Source: Acanthamoeba lenticulata
Lineage: Eukaryota > Discosea > Longamoebia > Acanthamoebidae
DNA length: 18,213 nucleotides
Direction: 5' to 3'
NCBI GenBank assembly: GCA_002179805.1
Contig: NAVB01000465.1
Location: 1-18,213, forward strand
Made by a program: the position numbers and the translations under genes. Shown here in pieces: positions 10,194 through 18,213 of the stretch. Each line of letters begins with the position of its first letter. Position 1 is the first letter of the stretch. A model generated the notes under the pieces. It was not told where the DNA came from. It searched no databases and saw only the letters and a list, made by a program, of their open reading frames with translations.

Positions 10194-13100
10194 TCAATAG
10201 AGCTTAAGGGAGCGCTTGAGGCTGGTTTTCTTCCACGAGGGGAGCTGTCCGAAGGCGCTCCGCGTCATTTTGAACACCTGCTCGAACGTCTCGTTCGACA
10301 GATAGTTCTGTTGGAGGTTAATGTCAACATTAACCTTCCATATCTCATCCCACCCCATCAATCGAACCTCGAGATTAGCGGTGTCGAGGCCGTGCGGGTA
10401 GTTCTTAGTACTGAGCTCCTCGTAGGTGTAGGTTCGGCTATAGTGTATCAACTTCTCACGAGCATCCTCGAGTTCACCATAGAACGCTTGCGGCACCACC
10501 TACATTGACCCCGCCCCCTTGCATTTGTAAGCCGCTGCGGACGATCCTCCGCAGAGAATGAGGCGAATCGTACGGTGGCCTCCCGCTTATGGGGTGAGTT
10601 GGTGTCCCACGCTTGGAACAGTGCCGTGAAGACCTGCTCTCAACAAAGGTGGGCAGCGTGAGCCACGTCCCTTGCGCTCAGGAGGGGAGAAGCAACGCAC
10701 CAACGGCTCTGCGGGCTGCTTCACGACGCGCACGGGCAGCGGCCGCTTGCGTTCGGGATCGGGCGCCCGGTCGGCGTACTCGACGGCCACCTCCAACGCC
10801 TGGGCCCGCTCGCGCGCAAACGTCAGTCTCAGACCCACCTTACGCCACTGGTACAGAGACGGCGTTGGGGCGAGGGAGGGAGCACACCATCTTGACCTCG
10901 GTCGGGTGGACGGTGATCCCGAGCCACACGTAGATGACGTCCCAGGCGTCGAGGATGAAGGCGTTGTCGCGCACGAGGTCGTCCTGGCAGTAGTGCACCA
11001 CCTCGTGGACCTCGAACATGCCCGTTCCGAGCGAGCAGTGGAATAGCCGCCCCTCACGTCGCCCCTGCAGCGCGATGCAGGTGTCAGCCAGCCCAACAAC
11101 GAATCCGACCTCCGGCCGGTCCAACAAGACGTACGGGGAGATTCTGCAGCGGATACTTGCGCTCGGGGTTGCCCTCGGCGCCCAGGTGCTTCCAAAAGGC
11201 GGCGGGCTCGGCGCCCTCGCGCACCTCCGTCACGGGCTTGGCTTGGCGCCATGTGCCCAGCTTCTCCATCGCCTCCCTGTTTGTGCTCTGCGTAAGCGAG
11301 CCGCGGAGAGACAAGGAGGCGCAGCCGACAGGCGTCTGGCCGACGTACCGGGCGGTGGTCTTTTCCTCGTCAGTGGCCCAGGCGCCGATCCACATGAAGT
11401 CCTGGCTCTCACTCTGCAGCGTGCGCGCGTGATGCGTCAGCCTTCTTCACCTTGAAGAAGGACAAGGGAAGAGAGACGGCGGGCCACGAACGTCGGGTGT
11501 GACGAGGAGGAAGACGTTGTTGGAGTTGAGGGAGGACACGAGCGCGTCAGCCTGCACCGTGTGCGCCATCTGCGTCCCGAGCTTGGCCACCTGGTACAGC
11601 CGCGCCTTCGCGGTGTTGAAGGCCCGCTCTGCGCAGCGCAGCGCAGCTCAGCATGTTAGTTTGGTCTGATGACAGCGATGGTCGGTGGCATCGATGCGCA
11701 CCCTTGCCCTTGTGGACGATCATGCGGCCGTCGAAGATGGAGAGGAAGTGGCGCGGCTCCTTGTTCTGCACCACGCGCACCTCCTTGGACATGCCGTCGA
11801 TCTTGTCGTCGAGGTCGACGGTGAGGAGGGCCGACGAGCCTTTTTCCTGGATCGACGAGTTGCGGCCCTGCCAGAAGTACAGCAGCCACGCGTCCTTGTT
11901 CCTGAAGATATACTTGTACACCACGATGTAGCTCTCCTGCTCGTTCCGGTCGCCATCAAGCCGTCAGCCAGAGTTCACGCGAAGAGGAGGAGACGAGAGC
12001 GTACGCCATCAAAGAAGTGGCCAAAGTCGCGGGCGTCGACGGCCACCTTCCGGTGCTCTTCCACGCGATAGATCTATTCCACCAGCCATTGTCAGACACA
12101 TCGGCTGCGGACAGAAAGCGGTGACCGTACGGCGAGTGGGAACTTGGAGTGGCCGTCGTCGACAACGACCTCCGCCGGCGCTGCGGTCCGCTGGTGCAGG
12201 CACATCACGTCCACCTTCTCCTGCTCGCGCGTCGCTGCGTCGAGCACGTGCAAGCGGGTCTCAGTCGTGCCTCGCCCCACGAGCTCGTGAAGCAACAAAC
12301 GCGCCAAACGCACGTGCGGGCGCGCGTACCAGCGACATTCTTGCCAGAGATGACCTGCTGCATCTGGATGGGGAGCGTGGACGACCAGTTGACAAACTTT
12401 TCCTTGAAGAGCACGCCCTCGCCATCCTCGATCTCGCGGCGCACGGGGGCCACCCAGAAGGCGCGCTCGGCGCTCATCTCCTGCGCCTTCTTGAGCGATG
12501 CGTTGCGCAGCTTGACGGGCGACTTCTTGCCGGTCCACACGAACAGCTCCGATCCGCAGTCGAGCACGAAGCAGCCGTCCGTGGTCACCAGCGCCTTGTC
12601 CAGCGGCGGCGTGCCCACCACGCTAAGCTCCACACGACCCGCGGCCTCTCCCTCCGGCCCCCACTGTGCCGCCGCCCACGTCCATCAGCGCGCGTGTGCC
12701 GTGGTGTGCGTGCGCGTGCGTGTGCGGTGGGGAGGAAGGCGTGCCTGGACGCGGAACAGCCGGACGAGCGAGCGGTAGGCGTCCTCGGCCTCCTTGTCGT
12801 CGCCGCCCTCTTCCTCCGAGGCCAAGCGCCTTAAGTCACGCGCGCCATCAGCCTCTGCACCAAAAGCCTCAAACAACAACTGCTTTGCCGGGCGGCTGAG
12901 GATGTCGTACGTCGGGCCATCGGGTTCGCCCATGGCTTTCCAGAACTCGGCCACGAGGGCCGGGTCGTAGCCCTCCTTCTTCTCGCCCTCCTCTGCCGGC
13001 GTTGTTGTCGTGTGAGGCTCACACGTTGAGAGGAGTGGAGGGCGACAGCAAAAGCCTCGCGAGGAGGGGCGCGCACCGACGCGCACGATGGTGGAGCGAC

Positions 13101-16100
13101 CAAAGTGCTCCTTGTCCTTGATCTTCTTGGCCACGTCGAGCCCGCGGCCGCGCTCCATCCGGTTGGAGGCCACGCCGCACCACTGGTAGAGCTTGGTGCC
13201 CACGTCCAGGATGAACACGTCGCCGCTGTTCATCGACAATGGCGTCAGCTCCACCTGCGCGGCCACCCCATGGCGGATGGTCAGTCTAACAGCATCGTCA
13301 CACAAGAACCGCACACACAAACAATCGGGCCTACCTCGCGCACAAAGATGTTGCGGCGGCCCTTGATCTGGATGAGTCGCTTCTTCTGCGCTGCGGTACC
13401 CTCCAGCGCTGCCGCGCTCTCTGCTTTGGCCTTCATCTAGCAACCGTCAACGCACATGTGCGAAGTGTGAGCAGCCTCTTGCACACGTGTATGCCCGACC
13501 GCGGCGAGCAGTACGCACGTTGTGGGCCTGGTGGAAGAGCGCCGCCTGCGCGCCGACTGACCACAGGATCCCGTAGCCGCCCAGGCCGGCCTGCGTGACG
13601 TGTGTGTGTGCGTGCGTCAGCGCGTGGACGAGGCTGACGAGGGCGGCCAGGGGAGGGTGCTGTACAGCTGCGGCGGCGCTGCTCCGCGAGGCGGCCGGGG
13701 AGGAGGCCGCGTTGGCCGCCTCTGCGGCTGGAGCCGAGGCCTGGCCTTGCTCCTGCTCCTTGGCCTTCTCCGTCTGGGCGTTGATGGCCGCCATCTGGCT
13801 CGCACGGACCAGCCGCACATAGGTGAGCATGTGTGGCGATGGGCTCGCACTAGACAAGAGACGCACCTCGCGGACGGGGTTTCTTGTGGGCTTCTTGCGG
13901 CCGGTGGAGGCCAGAGCGCGCTCCTTGTGCTCGAGGAACCCTGACGTCCGCGACAGCGAACCCTGTCCCGGCCCAAGGAAGAGCCCGTTGAGCAAAGAAC
14001 GAAAAAGACAAGAGTAAGAACGAAAACGGGGCCGTGTCGCACCAACACAGACGCGGAAGAAGACGTCGTCGATGACTTTCTCTCAGAAGACGTCGAGACA
14101 TTGGCGGGCTTGTTGTTCGTGTTCGGCTCTTTGGTTTCGGCTTTGGCCAGCTTCGGTGCCGCCGTATCCTCGGGCTTGTTGCCGGCGACGGACTGAGTTT
14201 CGGAAGGCTCATCGACCTCCCCGGCGAGTCGCCGCAGCTCATCCTCGAGCCTGGCGAGCTTGGCCTGCTCGGCGGCCTCCTCAGCACTCAGGCGCTTGAT
14301 CTCGGCCTTCGCGCCCGCACGCCGTGCGCTAGACACCTGCTCCCGTGTTTTGTCCTCGTCGCTCCACTCGCGCTCGCGCGCGTCAAAGGCGGCCCACGCA
14401 GCGCGTCGGCGGGCGAGGGCATCAGCATCCTGTGCGAGCCAGGCCTCCTCTTCCTGGTCCTCCTCCTCGCGCAGCTGAAGCAAGGCGGTCCGGAGCTCGT
14501 CCAGCCGCCTCGCGTTCTCTTCCTCGTAGGCCTCGCGCTCGCTTTCCGCCTCCTGCTGTCTTCGCCTCCGCTCGTCCTCCTCCTGGCCGCCGTGGTGCCT
14601 CCGGTCCGCCTCGGGACTGACGGAGCGCTCCTTCCGGGCCCGGCGCTTCTTCTTCTCCTGATGGCGCTCGTGCTCGTCGGCCTCGCCCTTATTATTGAGC
14701 TCTGTGTCGACGTGCGGGTCGGCCGGGCCGACGCCGTCCTCGCTGGTGGCTCGCTGCCGGGTCTTGCGCGTGACCCTGAGCTCCGAGCGCTTCATCTTGT
14801 GGGTGCCCGCGTGGCTCTCCTCCTCCGCCGCCGCCGACGTCGTCGCACTGCTCTCGTCTTCGTCCCATCTGGGCTGCTTGGCGACGTATCGCCCGCCGCG
14901 CTGGTCGCGCTCGAGTTCCTCCGGCGCTTGGCCGCGGTTTCGCGCATACGACGAGGCCCCCCAGCCGTCATCATCGCTGTCGAATCCGCGACGTTGGCCA
15001 CGCGGCCCCGCGGGGCGGTCCTCGCGCATCGAGCGCGACTTGCGCTGATCAGACGCGTCAGGGGCCGAGAACGATCCCCGCCGGCGCGGCTGCCGCTCGG
15101 CGACGGGGCCGGATGAGTGTCGCATATGCGGCAGCTGCTGCTGCAGTCGAGCCTGCGGCGGTCTGAACTCGCCCGAGTCGTGCAACTGCCGCTGGCGGGA
15201 AGCGGGGCTCGAGGCCGCGAGGCTGCGCTGCCGCTTGGCTTCCTCCCGCTCCATTTCTGGAACAAATAATATATGAATATTTATAAATAATTAATAGAAA
15301 AAAAGGATTGAAAAAGTGAAGTGGCCGATACCGTCTTCCCATTCGGCCGTAGTCCAGTCGCAGAACTGCTCCTGGAAGTAGATGGTCTCGGCGCCATCGA
15401 CCGCCCACGAGATGTCGCAGCATCGAGGTCGGTCGCCGATCTCGATCAGCTCCTGTTGTGCGACACGTTAGTGGATGAGCGGAACGACCCTCGGTGCAAC
15501 ACGTGTTGGCGGCAGGGCGCACCTCGGCCTTAAGCATGGCGTAGCTGCGCTCGTTGGGTGTCGAGTTGTGGCCACACCAGACAAAGATCGTTTGGTACAC
15601 GTCGAGCACCTACACGCATCTTTCAGGGTCAGTCGTGCGCGATCGCCGCTGGGACAGCCGCCCTCCACGCGTACATAGGAGTCGTCAGAGCTCAACATGT
15701 TCTGCAGGAAGGGCCCGCTGGTCTCATCGACCTGCACCCGTCGAGCCACCTCGTGCAGTCTGCACAACACCAAGAGGAATATTCATGTTATTCTTATTTA
15801 TGCATAAATTTAAATGCATACACAAGAAAACGAACCGATAGAGGCGGTTGTATTGGTCGTGCATGAGCTCCCACTCTTCTTCTTCCTTCTCATCGGCCAG
15901 CGGGATGTCCACATAGTCGCGCCCGCCGAGTGCCGCCCAGAAGCGCGCAAAGGCCATCTCGGCACCCACTGTGAGCAGGCCACGACGCGGTGAGCCAACT
16001 CAACGTGTTCATCACCAGGCAGGCGACAAGAGGGCAAGCTTCAATTACATACCGGGCACGACGATGAGCGGGACTTCGAGGAGCTCCTGCCGCGCCATGC

Positions 16101-16899
16101 GCTTGGCCACCCACTCGCCTTTGGCCCGCTTTCTGTGTGTGTGTGTGTGTGGTGAGGGAGGCCGCAAGGCGCGAGCGAAGGCTGATGGGCTCCACACGCA
16201 CCTGCGCGGTGAGTACTGGCCGTGGTAGAGAAAGATCGTGCGGCCTGCGTCGAGGATGAACGTGCTCCCGGCGTGCAGTGATCGCACGGTCGCGTCGACC
16301 TACGGAATAAGTGTGGCATGCACCGCCAAGGCGTAGGGAGGTCAGCAGTGGCGACGCTGCTGGGCGGTGGTGGACATCAACCTGCAGGAGAGTCGGGTAG
16401 CGCTGGCCCTTGATCTCGTAGAGCAGACCCTTGGGCTCGTCCTGGTGCGCCAAGGAGCGTCAGAGTCAGAGTCTGGCGGAGACGAACTTGGCCAAAGTTA
16501 TGGACAAAGCCGGCGCACCTCTTCTGGTGGCGGCGCTCGTGAAATGGGCGCCTGGGGCGGCTCGCTCCTGCGGCTGGAGCCCGGTGAAGGCCCTGACTCA
16601 TCTGCAAACACTCGTGCGAAGTGGTTGCCGAGTGAGTTCCTCCAGCCGGGGAAAGTAAGAAGGAGAACGAGAAAGGGGGCGGCGCACAGGGGAATTGTCC
16701 GCTCACTCGCAGTGTGCGGTTGGCGCTGTCGTCAAGGACGTGGCGAATGAAGGAACAAAGAAGAAACCCAACAACAACCACACACGCCGCAGATGAGAGC
16801 CAAACCACAACCTTGTCCTTTCCCAGAGAAAGGCGCGTACCTGCCACGGCGTGCGACCGTCTGCGGGGACGCGACGGGGGTCGACTCGCCGGCGCCCAT
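10194..16899 (-). CDS. Supervillin/villin-like actin-binding protein: seven gelsolin-like repeats, charged insert, villin headpiece
   Basis: The model has 29 exons, 4611 nt, 1536 residues. Exon starts (minus): 16899, 16725, 16596, 16441, 16299, 16132, 15968, 15759, 15609, 15452, 15256, 13962, 13794, 13590, 13436, 13254, 12992, 12663, 12270, 12073, 11936, 11628, 11413, 11287, 11064, 10838, 10633, 10499, 10307. Order: N-terminus MGAGESTP (myristoylation-like); gelsolin pair 1 (about 53-264: YEIKGQR, SLHAGSTFILDAG, TIFVWCGHNST, FQEQFCDW); charged, coiled-coil-prone insert (about 274-678); Ala-rich linker; gelsolin pair 2 (about 796-1055: IQIKGRRN, MNSGDVFILDVG, LFVWTGKKS, FKEKFVNW); three further repeats (FFDGESYIVVYKY, LLYFWQGRNSSIQEKGSSA, SSLNSNNVFLL, DNAFILDAWDVIYVW); headpiece YLSNETFEQVF, MTRSAFGQLPSWKK. 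The LYFWQGR and EKF.NW motifs point to supervillin. Likely role: cortical F-actin binding and membrane linkage. Exons 1-3, the start at 16596 and the 11345/11287 junction are provisional. The last residue is Tyr where villins end in Phe. Confidence 0.85.
10315..10336. repeat. 22-bp inverted repeat inside the last villin-like intron
   Basis: AGGTTAATGT and ACATTAACCT are exact reverse complements separated by two bases. They lie in the 60-nt intron 10308-10367. One arm contains the branch-point-like ATTAAC, so a hairpin would hide it. Confidence 0.85.
14043..15256 (-). other. Long charged exon of the villin-like gene
   Basis: This single 1214-nt exon is by far the largest in the window and encodes about 404 residues. 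The first two thirds are disordered and rich in Arg, Gln, Ser and Glu. The last third (about 14200-14580) is dense in Glu, Arg, Ala and Leu, with stretches such as RRLDELRTALLQLREEED and AKLARLEDELRRLAGEVDE that suggest a coiled coil or single alpha helix. It is spliced in frame on both sides: at 15332/15256 (an AT-rich intron with a TTCCAG acceptor) and at 14043/13962. It is thus an insert between gelsolin pairs and not a separate gene. Confidence 0.75.
16134..16151. repeat. (TG)9 microsatellite
   Basis: Nine TG units lie in the intron between villin-like exons 5 and 6, directly upstream (minus sense, as CA repeats) of the acceptor at 16133-16134. Confidence 0.9.
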
Positions 16900-17195
16900 G
16901 GCCGCCACAAGCGAGAGTTGGTGCGCTTGGCCGTAACGCAGGTCGGCTTCTCTTTCTTTTCTTTTCTCTTTTCTCTTGGATGACCAGGAAAGCGGGAAAA
17001 ATCAGGGCGTTGACCAGCAGGCCAAGAAAGCGGCAAAGCCGTTTCGTGTGGAGTTGGTGGTGGTCGAGGCAAGTGTTCCAAAGGAGAGAACATTTCTCGA
17101 GAGAACTGACCACTCGGCTACACTAAAAACACACCCTATCGGCGCGTGCGACCGGCCACCAAGTGAGGACCCAGCGCACCCCTCCCAAAAACGAG
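16900..17195. promoter_or_regulatory. Divergent promoter region between villin-like gene and AMT
   Basis: The divergent start codons are 296 bp apart. A 31-nt pure pyrimidine run (16947-16977) is a purine run in the likely 5' UTR of the villin-like transcript. I see no clear TATA box, no tRNA and no other gene. Confidence 0.5.
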
Positions 17196-18187
17196 ATGGT
17201 GACTTTTACAACACGAGACGACATCCAGCCGGACGCGGACGGCTGCACTGTCAATGACTCTGATACCGCATGGGTACCGCTTTACCGCTTTGCGCTGCCG
17301 GCCGTTGCTCTTGTAGCCTCGATCTTTCACGATTTCTGAAAATCGCCCCAATTCAATTCTCGAATATGCTAGGTGTTGGTCTCTACGATTTTGGTGCTTG
17401 GCATGATGCCGGCCCTGGCCTTCTTCGAAGGTGGTCTCCTCCGGTATGTCAATTCCTTTCCTCTGTGGTTCCCTTCATTCTCCTTCATTTTCAAAACGAT
17501 AGTAAAATCAGAAACGACAACTGACGGGGTAACTCTAAAAACAGATCAAAGAACACACTGTCGTTCATCACGCAGATCTTCAGCGGCATCGTCGCGCTGG
17601 GCTTTTTGTGGGACATTTTTGGCTACTCGCTTGTGTTCGGGACGGACCACGGCGGTGTCATCGGCAGCTACGAGCACTTCCTCCTCCTGGGCGTGGACTA
17701 CGCCAAGTGCAGCAAGCACGCGCCCAACATCCCGGCTGCCTGCTTCGCCCTCTTCCAGATGATGTTCGCCACCATCACGCCGCTCCTCATGACTGGGTAC
17801 GCCTTTGCCACGACGCAAAATGCAGGTTTTTTTATTTAAAAAACACGAAACTGATTTTTTAAAAATAAAAATTAAATAATTACTGATGTGCAGAGCGTAC
17901 GCGGAGCGGATCAAGTGGAAGTCGTCGTTCTTCTTGACGGTGCTGTGGGAGGTCTTCATCTTCTACCCCGTGGCCCACTGGATCTGGGGTGGCGGCTGGC
18001 TCCAGCAGCTCGACGTCCTCGACTTTGCTGGCGGCATCGGTCCGTCTCTCTTCTTCTTATGTGTCGCGTTCGCTCTCCTGTCTGCTGACCGTCGTCTACG
18101 TCCTTCACAACAGTGATCCACACGTCGGCGGGCATGGGCTCGCTGGTCATCGCCCTCATGCTTGGCCAACGCAAGCACTTCAACAAG
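17196..18187 (+). CDS. AMT/Mep/Rh-family ammonium transporter (3' partial)
   Basis: Proposed exons are 17196-17273, 17373-17443, 17545-17796, 17894-18039 and 18114-18187; a donor follows (GTATGC) and the gene runs off the window. The first 207 residues are visible. After a short N-tail ending NDSDTAW come the first membrane helix VLVSTILVLGMMPALAFFEGG and the typical LLRSKNTLSFITQ. Further helices include SGIVALGFLWDIFGYSLVF, ACFALFQMMFATITPLLMTG and SSFFLTVLWEVFIFYPVAHW. The AMT core IWGGGWL, DFAGG and VIHTSAG is present. It holds the residues matching AmtB Trp148, Asp160 and His168, the first of the pore twin histidines. The likely role is ammonium uptake across the plasma or phagosomal membrane. 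The ATG at 17196 gives a continuous frame through phase-consistent introns. Confidence 0.93.
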
Positions 18188-18213
18188 GTATGCGTTCTCT
18201 ATCTTTTTTTCTT

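Noticed and set aside
13335..13436. Separate villin gene starting at the Met at 13436
   Set aside because: The Met follows a CTAG acceptor in phase 0 with the upstream exon 13590-13519, so it looks internal. A second promoter cannot be fully excluded without cDNA.
13617..15254. Separate gene starting at the Met encoded at 15254-15252
   Set aside because: The AT-rich intron 15257-15331 joins gelsolin sequence ending EWED to this exon in phase, so the Met is internal.

Overview
The window looks like nuclear DNA of an Acanthamoeba-like amoebozoan. Exons are GC-rich. Introns are many and short (about 42 to 190 nt), often AT-rich or pyrimidine-rich, with donors mostly GTACGY or GTGCGY and acceptors mostly YAG. 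The gene families are purely eukaryotic: VIT/VWA, Ras, folliculin, PNO1, histone H3, gelsolin/villin and AMT. The species is inferred; no rDNA or organelle marker is present.

Layout: (1) 16-2658 (+), the 3' part of a VWA5A/PARP4-type von Willebrand A protein with a complete R-SNARE motif embedded in it. (2) 2775-4229 (-), a Ras-family GTPase in eight exons, two of them only 18 nt. (3) 4579-8219 (-), a folliculin (FLCN) homologue in about eleven exons, carrying a GATGAG minisatellite that is read as 38 consecutive serines. (4) 8532-9197 (+), intronless PNO1/Dim2, divergent from FLCN across a 312-bp shared promoter. (5) 9493-9897 (-), an intronless, tail-shortened histone H3. (6) 10194-16899 (-), a supervillin/villin-like protein of about 29 exons with two G2-G3-type gelsolin pairs, a roughly 400-residue charged insert, three more gelsolin-like repeats and a villin headpiece. 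(7) 17196 to beyond the right edge (+), the 5' part of an AMT/Mep ammonium transporter.

The genes are independent single transcription units, not an operon. Themes that can be read from the families are membrane traffic (SNARE-VWA), nutrient and growth signalling (Ras, FLCN, AMT), ribosome assembly (PNO1), chromatin (H3) and cortical actin (supervillin-like). Exon borders were placed by hand from splice motifs, phase agreement and family conservation. Most junctions are phase-consistent; the uncertain ones are named in the entries. The most unusual items are the VWA/R-SNARE fusion, the duplicated supervillin G2-G3 module split by a charged insert, the divergent H3 tail and the translated minisatellite in FLCN.
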